From Crambe crambe (lineage: Eukaryota; Porifera; Demospongiae; Poecilosclerida; Crambeidae): DNA of 64,000 bases. The stretch lies in the NCBI GenBank assembly GCA_963924555.1, contig OZ004595.1, positions 682,001 to 746,000 on the forward strand, written 5' to 3'. Shown here in pieces: positions 1 through 11,275 of the stretch (positions within the stretch are counted from its first letter, which is position 1; every line of letters begins with the position of its first letter). The notes under the pieces were generated by a model. It was not told where the DNA came from. It made no database searches and saw nothing but the letters and a program-made list of their open reading frames with translations. A program made the translations under genes and the position numbers.

Positions 1-2053
1 GGATTGAATACTACAAAGGTGGAAAGCCACTGGGTGAGCCTTATCCTTTCCCCATGAGCCACAAGGAGATCTTCCTACACTGTTTCCAGACCATTTCTTC
101 CCTCCCTTCCACTTCTCCGAAGGATCAGGCCCCAACTTGCCCGAAGATTCTCGTCTTGGGAACTCATCGAGACGAAGAGAGCAAGTGTTCTGAAACACGT
201 GATGAAAAAGAGAAGATTCTCAGGGATGTCTTGCACAAAGGACCAAAACCTGACTCAGCCATCTCAGAAGACTTACTGTATTACGGAAATAAGTGCATCT
301 TTCCTTTGAATGCTAAATCACCCGAGAAGCAGGACGAGGAGATCATCGGTGATATTCGAGAAGAAATAGTGCGTCTTGCACCTCAACCCCAATCCATCCC
401 ACTGCAGTATTACGCACTCGAACTGGAACTTGAAAAAAAAGAAAAAAGTGTGATTAGCTTCAAAGAATGTTTGGACATTGCCAAGCATTCCCTGCTTTTC
501 GAAGAGACTGCAGCCAAAGCTGCCATCCATCATCTTGATAGCCTCAACCTCATCCAACACTTCCCAGAGTGTGCCAAAGAGGTCATATTCTGTGACCCCA
601 ACATCCTCCTCAACAAGGTGAATGAGCTGATAGAGAAAAGCTACAGTTTGAGGGGTTGGACCCCTTCAAAACCCGAGGTACTTGTAGGAGGAGACTGGAT
701 TAAATTCCACATGCGTGGCAGGGTGACCTTACCCATGCTTAAAGAGTTTCCTGAAGGCTTTGTGCAAAATCTTTACGATCATCACACTTTGGCCAAGATC
801 TTCGAAGACCTGCTCATTTTCACTCGTTTTGAGCATGATGATAGCTTTTTCATGCCTGCCCTGCTCGATGTTAAAGATCTGAAGCTCATCCAGCGACCGA
901 CTAAGACATGCCTGATCATAGCGTTCTCCTCTGGATATGCCCCCTTGGGGCTTTTTTCTTCCTCCATTGCCTTTCTGACTTCAAGCAATAATCGATGGCC
1001 TTCTCCATGGATGTTCTTGTTCGAAAAAGGTCAACTCTTCCGAAATGTGATCAGCTTCAATGTGGAATCAGTGGTGGTCACTCTTATTGACCGCTCCAGT
1101 AACTTTGAGGTTCATGTGCAACTGCAGGGAAGCATGCAAGAAGACCCGTCTATGATGCCTGAAGTGTGCAAAACTGTACGACAAGGGATCAAGGAGGCCA
1201 TCAAGCAATCGATGAAGAAACGCCACATCTGTAATGCATCGTACAGTGAGAGTTTCTTCTGCCCGTGTGACTCATATGCTACCTACCACTTGGCTAGTGT
1301 GAAGAAAGCATTTGGAAAGAAATATCATAGGTGTTGTGATGTCCACACTGGGAATAATGGAGCTTTGGAAGAACATCACTACCAGTGGCTGGGAATAGAA
1401 CCCTCTACACCATCAAAAGGTAGGAATAACAATTTAGTTGTGGCACTGGTCTAAATCGTCCTCTATTATGTTCTTTATAGCCACTTCTGGTTCTCTTGGG
1501 ATGGCTGCTCTTCCTGCAGTTAGTGAGTACTTGAAAGACGTGAACAGAGAAGAGGTGATCAGACTGGGGCTAGCTCTTGGATTGTTATACAGTAGACTTG
1601 AAGGGATGAAAATGTTTCCTGAAGATGTCATAGCTGCATGGTTGAGGGGAGACGACGAATGTGGTTTTCCCAGCTGGACTAGACTGGCCACAGCTCTTGA
1701 TAAAACTGGTCACACAGCTATTGCCTCCAAAGTCAGGAAAGGTGAGCACAGTCAAAATCAATGAGATTACGAACACTTAATTAGTCGATCTGTTTCCTAT
1801 TTTATAGAAAAGCTCAGTCAAGTCCTCACTACTCCTTCACTTCCAAGACCTACACCAGCAGGTGAGCAGTTTAACAGAGTGTGTATTATCATACTGGTAC
1901 ATGGTACTGTTAATGAATGCAGGTCCTTCTGTCAACCCTTTACCTGGTGAGGTGGACAGTGCTGCAAACAGTTCTCCTAATGACAGGCAACAAAGGTCTC
2001 ACCAAACTTCTTCCACTCCTCAAAGACGTGATAAATTTTGCCGATTTTTGTGA
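1..2053 (+). CDS. Unit 1: Roc-COR-Death protein, 3' part (class A), cut by window start
   Basis: The window opens inside the large GTPase exon, which runs to 1419. It keeps the guanine-specificity motif GTHRD, the COR-like region and the Cys/His-rich end (CPCDSYATYH, then RCCDVH and HHYQWLG). It is followed in phase by a Death-domain exon 1481..1741, a tail exon 1808..1861 and a last exon 1923..2053 ending in TGA. The Death exon has the usual helical pattern (EVIRLGLALGLLYSRLEGM, AAWLRGDD, SWTRLATAL) and ends KVRKG. By family knowledge a Roc-COR-Death protein is a cytosolic GTPase signalling through homotypic Death contacts, as in the C-terminal half of DAPK1; the ligand here is unknown. The last exon keeps about 25 more in-frame residues than units 3 and 4, whose equivalents stop early. 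P-loop and coiled coil lie outside the window. Confidence 0.85.
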
Positions 2054-2330
2054 TTGTTATCATCTCATGTCTTCCATCCTTAAGCATTGTTCATAACTTC
2101 TTTATAACAATGGGGAAATAATACAGCCGCTTGACTTTGCCACAGGTGATGAGGTTTCTCAGAGTCATCAAGGAACTCTTGGTATCCATCCTTCCAATGA
2201 ACTGGACATGGAACAATGTCTAGTCTTATCTGAGTCTCCCAGCAAATCTGTCCGCCCTCAAATTTCAGCCCCCAGTCATCCTCTCACTGAATTGGGAAGA
2301 GAGGAGGGTATCAGGATTGAACGAGTCCTT
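2054..2330. other. 3' flank of unit 1, no separate gene seen
   Basis: AT-rich sequence after the unit 1 stop. A consensus acceptor before position 2146 followed by a short open stretch could be an alternative terminal exon of unit 1, but nothing in the other units supports it. The TAATAATACAGCC stretch near 2118 resembles the 3' flank of units 2 and 3. Confidence 0.3.
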
Positions 2331-2510
2331 GTATTCTCCAGCACTTTGGACCCAACATTTTCCCCTTTGTAGAGAGACCTCTTCTTGGAGGCTGTAGAGT
2401 GTAAGGCCATTGATTCCTGGGTCTAGTCTCTCTCATCTCACACTCCCTCTGGTCCATGCTACCATAAAGTATATGCAATGTCACTATTTTAGTATTGAGA
2501 GATGTCAATA
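2330..2510 (+). pseudogene. Detached copy of the delta-catenin C-terminus and 3' UTR
   Basis: The stretch from about 2402 matches the last codons and 3' UTR of the catenin gene at about 45846..45977, including the codons for AIDSWV and the TAG stop (2426..2428 region). The stretch 2336..2392 matches intron sequence at about 45270..45335. The roughly 500 bases that separate these blocks in the full copy are missing here. This is therefore a partial duplicate with an internal deletion, not a gene. No upstream catenin exon is present in this part of the window. Confidence 0.7.
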
Positions 2511-2601
2511 TGTGACAGTTCAGTATGCATGACTAGAATAAGTTTAGGGTCTGTTGAATTATGTATGTATGTAGGATGCTAAAAGTCAGTTTGTTCAAGT
2601 A

Positions 2602-4560
2602 TTAATTTTCATTGACGACTTCCACATAAGCATAGCCATTCTTGTCTCTTCTTTGCCAAAAGATCCTCTTTGGTGGTCGTCCTTGTGCTACTTTTGGTTG
2701 ACTGGGGGTGGGTGTGGCCCTCTGCTGCTGCTGCTGTGGTGGTGCACTTGGCCTGGTCTCGTAGTAGCCTGCCTGGGGTGGAGGGTGAGGCCGCCTCACT
2801 GCAGTCTGACAAGATGTGTTAGAGACATGCAAGACCTGCTGGGAGATAGGGAGATACACAATTCATTGTGCGGGTTTTTAAATGATAGCAGCAAATTGGT
2901 AACTACAACTGTCAAATAATTATGCATGAGCATTGTTTGATTGCACATAATGTGAACATGGTAAAGGTAAAACAACATGATCATGCCTTTTGACAAGTTA
3001 AACTTGTGGTTAGTACATGGACAGGCCAGATAATACTCTTACAGCCAGCTGCTAGTGACATGCGAGCAAGCAAAATCTAAAAGAGCTGTGTAAACTTGAG
3101 GCATTTCCTCAATAATACTGTAGATTTCAGGATGGTTGTCCATAGGGACTGGCACATTCTGTCACATTCTGTCCATCAAAGCAGGAAGCATAATGCTGGC
3201 ATAATAGGCTATCGAAAGTGAACTTCATGGTTGATCTTGAATGTATTTATCATGTGTGCCTACACTAGCTAGCCTAGCTGGACCAAACTTGTCTGCTAAT
3301 AGCTATTTACATAGTCTTTCAATACATATGACATCAGGTACGAGCGTAATTAAAGAATAGTAGGTCAGTGAAATTAGAATAATGACTTTATAAAGCTGGA
3401 ATTAAAGAATAGGGAAGCATAATGTGCCAGTCCCTAGAACTTGTCCATAAGGAATGAGAAATAGGTAGTGGCTTATAAGACCTAAGAAACCTGATCCTTT
3501 CATGTCCTATACAATCCATGCAGTTGTGTAAACGATAGGACAAAATGTATCCACCTATTCCCCAAACCTTCCTGACAACCAACCTGCAATGGACAGTAGA
3601 GGGAAGTTTTATTGCAGTCAATTTGCATTTCACCATATTAATTAAAGAGTTCCCTAATCTTTAAGAGAAATCCCCACATTCCACTGCCAATAGTAAATAT
3701 CTAAGGGTGAGGTGGCTTCTTAGTAGATCAAGAGAAGGAATTTTTATTTAACATAATACAGCACACTTTGCAATTTGGGAGGGAATGAAACTTGTAAAGG
3801 TGAGGTTTCCAAGGTAACTTCACTAGACATTTAAAATATGAAGTTTACAATGATTTAGATTTTGTTAATTCTGTCCTCTGATAACTGTATCAAAGTAGCT
3901 GATAACAGACATTTTAAATGTCTTGATATCATGTTAAAGTTTAGTAGGTAACAATAGGTAAGAGCTATACATAGCAACATAGCAGGGAGATATGTCTACT
4001 GGTGGCTTACACGGGTAAATACACTAACAGTATAGGTCTTCATGGTGCATGGAATGTCCTTATCCATTCATAAGGATTATCATTGAAGGACTATGTTTGT
4101 ACTACAAACATCATTGCAGGTGCTCGTCGAAACCTCCACAGAAATCATGATCTAGCTAATCCTTGAGCTCTGAATCCGTCCATTTTAAAATCTAGTACTC
4201 TATCTCTCATCAACCTTAGGTATTATTTGATGTGTGGCAACTAGGTCACCATTGAAACATCCTGTCTCCGATTTAGCTAGCTAGCTCTAGGTGCCCAGCC
4301 CAGAACTTAGCCCTAGGACATAAGAAGAGGGTTTAGCCCTAGGGGATCACAGACCTAGTCCTATAGCTTAACTTTAATCTGTGATGACCCTCTCACCCTT
4401 GGTCTTGCAACAACTATTAATTTTTTTACCTGCCGTTGGGGGACTGCACGATAGACCCGCCTCTCTTCCACGCGCCTTCTTCTCTCCTCACCTTCTTGGC
4501 ATGCTCCGAAACAAGCTGCTATAAGGCCAACCGGAATTATAACTAGCATTCTCACTTGCA
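2602..4560 (-). CDS. Possible single-pass membrane protein, 3' exons (copy A)
   Basis: Two minus-strand exons can be joined in phase 0. The upstream one (about 4560 down to 4430) encodes a hydrophobic stretch (MLVIIPVGLIAACFGAC) followed by a very basic/acidic segment (EGEERRRRVEERRVYRAV) and ends at a GTAAAA donor. The downstream one (2835 down to the stop at 2602) follows a CCCAGCAG acceptor and encodes a Pro/Gln/Tyr-rich tail (QAGYYETRPSAPPQQQQQ) ending VEVVNEN. The layout resembles the transmembrane-plus-proline-rich-tail end of Shisa-type adaptors, but I do not recognise a family. The signal peptide and ectodomain exons were not found. The intron would be about 1.6 kb, longer than most here, so the model is tentative. 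Confidence 0.35.
2860..4360. other. Gene-poor stretch with a dispersed repeat
   Basis: No convincing exon on either strand. The sequence around 3130..3240 and 3410..3640 is shared in scattered form with 9890..10040 and 44010..44060 (minus-strand reading VKCKLTAIK in two copies), so it is probably old transposon-derived repeat. Confidence 0.4.
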
Positions 4561-4614
4561 CTGTTCAAAGAAGGCTTGCTCAAGTCACGCATGCGCAATA
4601 CAAAGAAAAGGCGT

Positions 4615-5440
4615 TTATGACAAAATTTTAATGATAACTGGCCTCTTTGTCCTTGTGCTACTTTTGGTTGACTGGGGGTTGGTGTGGCCCTCTGCTGCTG
4701 CTGTGTGTGGTGGGTGTGGTTGGCAAGCACTTGGGCTGGCCTGCTTGGGGGGATGAGGGTGAGACTGCCACACTACAGTCTGACGAGATGTGTTAGAGAC
4801 ATGCACCACCTGCCACAGATACATACACAACTCTATAGGAAAATTTTGTAGCTCTCTAAGTATGAATGTTGGAAATAAAATAGCTAACATGATTAGATAT
4901 GCTCTTATCATGATTTAATACTTAACTTTAGCCCGATAATTGCTACTGCAGAAATGGTCACCTTATTAAGTTGCCAGAGAACATAACAAACTTTGAGGTG
5001 AAGTAGCTACGAGGTCTAATCTCTCTGCAGAATCACTTCAAAATGATCCATTTTTGTCTGGAACATGGTGACGCTCCCCTATTGCATGTATGAACCTTAG
5101 ACCTACAGATGTATGGAGTGAGAAGTGAGCTATAAGCTACTAGGCCAGCATCAAAATATTAAAATATTCTTTTAGCCCTAGGACATGATCACAGGCCTAG
5201 CCCTAACTTTACTCTTCTTGGTTGTAGCTTTTTTTTCTTTTGACCTCCTCAGGCTCCAGGTCTTGAGGCTCCAAATCTTGTTGGGGAACCTCCACTGCAC
5301 GAAATAACCGCTTCTCTTCCTCTCTTCTCATTCTTTTTCTCTCCTCATTTTCTCCGAGGCATGCTCCGAAGCAAGTTGTTAATAGTGGGTATAAGACGTA
5401 TTATCAGGCCTATGGGAATGTGAATCATGTGATACCTGAA
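4615..5440 (-). pseudogene. Degenerate tandem copy (B) of the membrane-protein 3' exons
   Basis: The block at 4615..4830 repeats the Pro-rich tail exon of copy A. The phrase QQQRATPTPSQPKVAQG and the upstream HVSNTSRQT are both readable, but they lie in different frames, so the tail is frameshifted. The block at 5235..5420 repeats the transmembrane/basic exon (FGACLGENEERKRMRREE, then EEEKRLFRAVEVPQQ) but has stop codons just before FGAC and no clean hydrophobic segment. The order on the minus strand (B membrane exon, B tail, A membrane exon, A tail) indicates a tandem duplication of a two-exon cassette with B decayed. Confidence 0.4.
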
Positions 5441-5804
5441 GAAATTAGGAGAAGAGATCGTTAAAAACACAAGTCAAAATGCTACAACCTTAATACGATA
5501 TCTTGTAGCATCTAGCTATAAAAATTGCCCTTTTTTGCTGTGTGTAGTAACAGCATGTGCAGTAGCTACTCCATAGCTAGCAGGTGCTTGTTTCATTTAG
5601 CTACTCCAAGCAACAGTGCGGGTTGCAAGCACCCAGTCTGGTGCAGCTGCTTAGGTTCAGAGTTATAGCTAATTATCATGTCCAATCAGTCCTGGCACAA
5701 AATGACATTTTCAAGTGGCCCAGCTAGCTAAAATATCCCGGGGGCCCCAATAACCCTATTACTTTAAGGACCCCTGGTCCCCATATCCCTAGGGGCGGGC
5801 TCTA

Positions 5805-6960
5805 TTGCGGGCACCAGACTGCTCTAATCAGAGATACCACACTATACCAGCACTAAGACACTCTTGAGAGTCTCTGTACTGCATGTAATTAGAGTTGACA
5901 CCCCTGTGATGGAATCAATTTAGGATCACAGAGAAGGACCGGATGAAAAAGAGAAGGACCGGGCTCTATTGCGGGCACCAGACTGCTCTAATTAGAGAGA
6001 CCACACTATACCAGCACTAAGACACTCTTGAGAGTCTCTGTACTGCATGTAATTAGAGTGGCAGAATCAAATTAGAATCAAAGAAAAGGACTGGATGAAA
6101 AGAGAAGGGCATAAAAGTCAAGCACTCAGATTACTGAATGCCTGTGCCTCATACTTGCAACAATAGTTCACCTCAACTTGGCTTGCATGCAAACAATATT
6201 TCAGACTTGCACACTCAAGCTATCCAAAGAGGGGTGGAGCTGCACATCTGCAGGGTATTTCGGAGACTTTAAGGGGTTAACACACAATAATGTTGTCATG
6301 GGTAGATTGGATGAGTAGAAAGGCTGTGACAATTTGGTGACCACAGACTTATTAATATCCGAGTAACAGGTAATTGATGTGCTTGTGACAGATTTCATGA
6401 AAAGATCATATAACATTAGCTATGTAGTGATTTTTTCCCTCCACTATGCTAGAAATCAGATTTTTGCTCGCAGAAAGTATAGTTTTGGTGATAGGAGGGT
6501 CAAACTATGACATCGGGACCTCTATACAGTGCTCTACCACATACTTCATGGAACCCCATCTAAGCTGATTAGCTACATGGCGTACCAAATATATAATCAC
6601 AGAGAAGCTCCAATTAGAGCAGTCTGATGTCCACAATAGAGCCTGGTCCTTCTCTTTTCATCCGGTCCTTCTATGTAATTCTAATTTAACTCCGTCACAG
6701 GGTGTCAAATCTTTACATTCAGTACATAGACTCTCAAGAGTGATTTAGCAGTGTGGTCTCCCTAATTGGAGCAGTCTGGTGCCCACAATAGAGCCTGGTC
6801 CTCCTCTTTTCATCTGGTCCAGACCACACTGTACCAGCACTAAGATACTCTTGAGAGTCTCTGTACTGCATTAAAATTGACACCCTGTGACAGTATCAAA
6901 TTAGAAGGACCGGATGAAAAAGAGAAGGACCGGGCTCTATTGAAGGCACCAGTAATGGAG
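5805..6960. repeat. Direct and inverted copies of a ~150-bp repeat unit
   Basis: A unit recognisable by GGGCTCTATTGCGGGCACC, ACTCTTGAGAGTCTCTGTAC and GAAGGACCGGATGAAAA occurs in direct orientation at about 5805..5955, 5967..6110 and 6828..6955, and in inverted orientation at about 6600..6815. The inverted copies put self-complementary sequence within 1 kb. Nothing in it codes. It could be a MITE array or a small satellite. Confidence 0.65.
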
Positions 6961-7158
6961 ACAACAGATTAAATGAAGTATTATCGTTGTCATCATTATT
7001 ATATATAATTCATACACATTCCTGTTAATTTTATAATGAAATTGTAAGAGCTATTGAATAATGATTGCTGTTCATGTGTGATGCCCTTCCTAGTTTTTCC
7101 CCCTAAACGAAAAAATAAAACCATTATCATAGTATGTAGGTTCTTCCAATAGATTCAC

Positions 7159-9414
7159 CTTATTAGATTGTAGCATTCAAGCAGACACAGCCCCCTGATT
7201 TGTGCTGGGTCTACATTCTTTTTTGCAGACTTAAATGTTTTGATAATATCATCACTGGATACCTATGGATCAAAATAATATCGAAATGGAGAAGGTAGAC
7301 CATTAAGTGGCATAATTATACTTCAGCCAAAATTTGAATGTTGTGCATTACATGAATGCCACAATTGTAACCATCCTCTTGTTCAGCCACCTGCAAACGT
7401 TATCACTACATATTTTGAAATAGTGCTGATACAATACTGTCCACTTACCTTGATGTATACAGGGTTTAAACATATATCTACCCCTAATAAAATTGCAAAG
7501 AATTTTCCTACGTCTTCTATAGTTTGCTGTGCAAAGACCTTAGTGCTATCCCCTCCCGAGTCAAATATATAAGCCCTATATATAAAGCAGAAAAAGTGAC
7601 AACTATTGTCTTGTAAACAGTCTCTTACGTTTTGCTTGCAGGAACAACAGCAATTGCAATCCAGTGCCAAATGTCTGCTGACTCTGAACCATGTCCTATC
7701 CTGCTTACAATGTATTAAATTAAAATGTTATTGTTGCAAGGAGTAAAAATACCTTGGCTTGCAAGGAAAAACTATCATATCAAAATTCCATATACAATGC
7801 TATCATTGAAACAGGTCATAATTTAGGCTAGAAATTAAACTTAACATTATTTTGTCTTCACTAGACGTAATTTGCCCGCAGCAAGCAAAGCTGGGAAAAC
7901 TTTCCTCCGTCACCCCACAACATACACAGTGATACCAACTGCTGCACTTGCTACACTGGATCCAGTCTACATCACTATCCCCACGGAGGTGCTTCACCAT
8001 GCACTGGTGAGCTCCTTTGAAGACACACACCTCCCTAATGCTGTCAGCGATGTCTGTGCGATTATTGGGCATTGCACTAGCAGTCACAAGATGTTCTCGT
8101 TCTGGTAATGCCACCATCATTATTGATTATTACCTGTAGCTACATACATAATGTACCTTCAGGCAGTAGAGGAACAATGTGGTTTAATTCTTTGCTTCCT
8201 CTAGTCATCCGTACCCACATGATATGGATAACAGATGTAGAGGCTTCACTCAAGCAACAGCGAAATAGAGTAAGCCGAGAGAGTCATCATCATCATTATC
8301 ATCTTCACTGTGCTGTTATAGCAACTCCCACAGCACCAGCTAGAAACTGAATTTGTAACATTCTTAAAAATAACATGGACGACTTTAGTGAAGTGCAAGT
8401 CATTGCTAATTATAGCTACCAGAATATGATCCAGAAATCGTTTTGCTGCAAATCTCTTTCTCTAAGATGTATCGAACCATTTCTGGGACAGTAGCATCCA
8501 CTGGCTTATCTTCAAAAATCTTGTCACTGCTAGCCACAGCAGACACAAATGCTTGTGCTTCAGATATATCACTGAGTTGTGAGGCATACTGGGAATGCAA
8601 TTGTACATAATACTCAAAAGAAATCAATAATCAATGATAATACCATTTTACAATAGTGATCAACTGCATTACAAACACTTGCAAGCCGTAGAAGATGAGA
8701 ATGTCTTTGCAAGCCAAATACTAGCAGGCTGACAGAGTTATACAAGCAATCACCATCACCGCGCGACTTCCCAATCATGAACTTTCGAGGGACTCTGGAT
8801 CTCAACTGATTCTGACGTCTGCAAGGTAAACAAAAATAAAATATTCCTTAATCTAGCATTTTAGCTAGCTACCTCTTATCAAGTAAAAAGGATGGAATAT
8901 CTGATGCCATCTTCAAATCCACTGATTGAAGGACAACAGTCTTTTTTATTATTTCTGCTGCCCTTTTTAGAAGTGGCCAGGAATGGGCACACTCTTCTAA
9001 TAGCAAAAGAGCTCTTCTTGGTTTCTGCATAGATATCCAGCTATTAGCTAGTGTAATAATCACCAGTACTTACTTACCACAGAACCATCAGCGGCTGCAT
9101 ATACGTGTACTAACTCTGGCACATTCACATCTTCACTCTGTTATAATTACTATCATCCAATTCTCATGAAGTATAATCATCATAAACCTACTTTCTTGTC
9201 ACTGCTGTGTGGCTACACAGACAATAGATAAATAATATTGTAAAAATGAGTCTTACACAATTGTTGTGACTTAATGCTCACTTCTTCATTCTCAATTGTG
9301 GAAGCTTTGGGGGGTGACTACAGTATAATAGCATACTATAATTACATGCAAGAGCAAATGCATTTGTCTGATTACCATTTCATGTCCTGATTCGCTGCTG
9401 TCATCATTTTCATC
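7159..9414 (-). CDS. OTU - PHD-like - Ulp1 (C48) double cysteine protease gene
   Basis: Exons on the minus strand, 5' to 3': 9414..9376, 9317..9282, 9212..9192, 9137..9078, 9024..8873, 8818..8644, 8588..8420, 8243..8157, 8101..~7870, 7674..7629, 7575..7449, 7390..7322 and 7262..7159. All but the end of the PHD exon have consensus sites and matching phase. The OTU domain shows its nucleophile in RGDGDCLYNSVS and the C-terminal His in LNHIVPLL. A PHD-like finger follows (WIQCSKCSSWYHCVC, GV). The last four exons form a Ulp1/SENP-type protease with His in WHW, Asp in IFDSGGD and Cys in QEDGYNCGIHV. By family knowledge OTU enzymes cleave ubiquitin and Ulp1 enzymes cleave SUMO-like conjugates. Early exons are short and acidic; no start codon was fixed, and the exon between PHD and Ulp1 is unresolved. 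It could be a host gene or derive from a transposon, since OTU and Ulp1 domains are carried by some eukaryotic transposons. Confidence 0.75.
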
Positions 9415-9469
9415 CTGAAATCCATTTCACTGTCATTATCATCTTTGCTGTAAAAAATTACATTCATCA

Positions 9470-10440
9470 AAAGTGATTGCTTTAATACTCCTTACATTTC
9501 ATAGTGATTTGGACATTTATCTAAAAATGCTTGCAGGATACATCTCATCTCTTTGGCAGTATACTTTGTGTTGTTTTCTAATAATTATTATAGCAACAAT
9601 GATAATTTTAATTTTGAGCATGTTGTGCATGTATACTTTTGGGATGGTTTGGGCTCTTAAATGTTAAGTCCTTCGGAAACCATTCAGCTCTGTTATTTGG
9701 ATTTGAGTAGAAGTTGTATTTTCCTATATTGTATATACAATAGTAATGTCATCCATCATTTTATCTCCAGATTGCAAGTCTACCCTCCGGATTCATTATC
9801 CTGGGTAAGATTTTATATAGGAGATCTGCCACATAGTGTTCTGAATCTCTTGAAGGGAGCATTTCCGTGGCAATCTTCGTCACAATCTTAAGAAATTATA
9901 GGCATGAAGTTACGACTGTCCGACTTTGAGTACCATGTACAGTGAATTGCAGCTTGGTTGCCCAATGTAGGATGCATGTGTAAACTTGCAGTTTTTATTG
10001 CAGTCAATTTGCACTTTACATTTGGACAACCCACTTGTAATTCGTGGTGGCTCAGATACCACTTCACACACCTCAGCTTTGACATGGGCAATGAAATACG
10101 ACCAAGTTGGTTAACTAACTTACCAAAATTAATGGCTGCACTTCGAAATTTTTCCTGAACTTCTTTATCATTTACAAATGATTTCATGTGTGTTGGAACT
10201 ACGTAAAACGTGTAATAATGAACAGTATTGCAGAGTAGCATTAAACTAACCTTTCCAAACAACCTGATGACGACCCTTAGAAACTTCCCAATAGAGGATA
10301 GCAAAGCTAGGGGGGTTGGGTTTAGTGGCTCTTATCCATCCATCAGCCTAACATAGGTATAGTAGGTTCAGTAATTATACAGTACTACATGACACACTAT
10401 ACCATACATACATACATACGTGCACTGAGTTATCCAATGT
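9470..10440 (-). other. Mostly non-coding; one isolated exon-like segment
   Basis: The only exon-like piece is 10198..10124 on the minus strand. It lies between a TACGTAG acceptor and a GTAAGT donor and reads PTHMKSFVNDKEVQEKFRSA in one frame. It has no partner exons that I could find and shares flanking repeat sequence with 3.1-3.6 kb, so it may be a transposon fragment. The rest is AT-rich with no support for a gene. Confidence 0.25.
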
Positions 10441-10657
10441 GAGACCTTGAAAGTTCAAGCCAAAGTGTCTTCCATAGCTCATAGTCTTCAAGGGAGTTAT
10501 GGTTTCAAAAATAAAGGACACTTTTAAAACATCTAACTTCAACAATTGAGGTCATATTCATATATTGGGGGGATGGAGGGTGAGGGGGAGTATTTAAGTA
10601 CACTAAGAGAGTTCTCTTTTGAAGTTTTGTTGGGTAGTATGAATACATTAAGAATAA

Positions 10658-10679
10658 ACCCCCCCCCCCCCCCCCCCCC
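10658..10679 (+). repeat. Poly-C run
   Basis: An uninterrupted C run of about 20 bases inside duplicate R2. The equivalent run is about 25 C at 22647..22671 and only 7 C near 31520, so it varies in length between copies. Confidence 0.9.
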
Positions 10680-10946
10680 AGAGATCCACCCTTATTTACA
10701 AGCAATTAGGTTTTTTGATCCAATTAGTAGGAGGGGGTTAGGACACTCATCACTTATGGATCAATTCCAGAAGGACCGGCCCCACGGAGAACCCTGTTGC
10801 TGACAATAATGGAACTATAATACTATTAGCAATTAGCTTTGAATGGATGTGGGAGTTTCCAGCTCATGACTCAGCTTTTTCTGATGATCATGTGATAGTC
10901 ACATGGTGTATCATGTAGCAGGAGAGGGTTGTGTGTGGTTGCTTAC

Positions 10947-11036
10947 CAGGTATGGTGTCTCCTTGGTGTGACTCTTGATGTGTCTGCGTAGTTTGTAGGG
11001 TGTGGCAAATCTCCAGGGACAACCGTCAAAGGGGCA
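10947..11036 (-). CDS. C2H2 zinc-finger exon, copy 1
   Basis: A 90-base minus-strand exon in phase 0 at both ends, bounded by a CCACAG acceptor and a GTAAGC donor. It encodes one C2H2 finger (CPFDGC, 12 residues, then HIKSH) followed by the linker-like TKETPYL. This matches the consensus C-x4-C-x12-H-x3-H and the usual TGEKPY-type linker, so DNA binding is the expected role. Nearly identical exons are at 22929..23018 and 31787..31876. The other exons of the gene were not found next to this copy; a different finger exon lies at 35338..35468 on the same strand. Confidence 0.6.
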
Positions 11037-11275
11037 CTGTGGAGAGGAGGGGAGAGGGAGGGGAAAGGGAGGGGGAGGAGGGGAGAGGGAGGGGAGAGGG
11101 AGAGGAGGGGAGAGGGAGGGGGAGGGGAGAGGGAGGGGGAGGGGAGGGGAGAGGGAGAGGAGGGGAGAGGGAGGGGGAGGGGAGAGGGAGGGGGAGGGGA
11201 GGGGAGAGGGGGAGGAGGGGAGAGGGAGGGGAGAGGGAGAGGAGAGGGAGGGGGAGGAGGGGAGAGGGGAAGCAG
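11037..11275. repeat. Long purine repeat (GGGGA/GAGGG)n
   Basis: About 230 bases of almost pure purine on the plus strand. Read on the minus strand it is a TCCCC-type pyrimidine tract directly upstream of the zinc-finger exon acceptor. Open frames across it on both strands are only low-complexity artefacts. Equivalent tracts are about 160 bases at 23020..23180 and about 20 bases at 31878..31900. Confidence 0.9.

Noticed and set aside
318..988. Minus-strand open frames opposite the GTPase exons (also at 18264..20258, 28380..29794, 61553..62964)
   Set aside because: They are shadows that recur at the same place in every unit because the sense exon is conserved; no motif or splice structure of their own.
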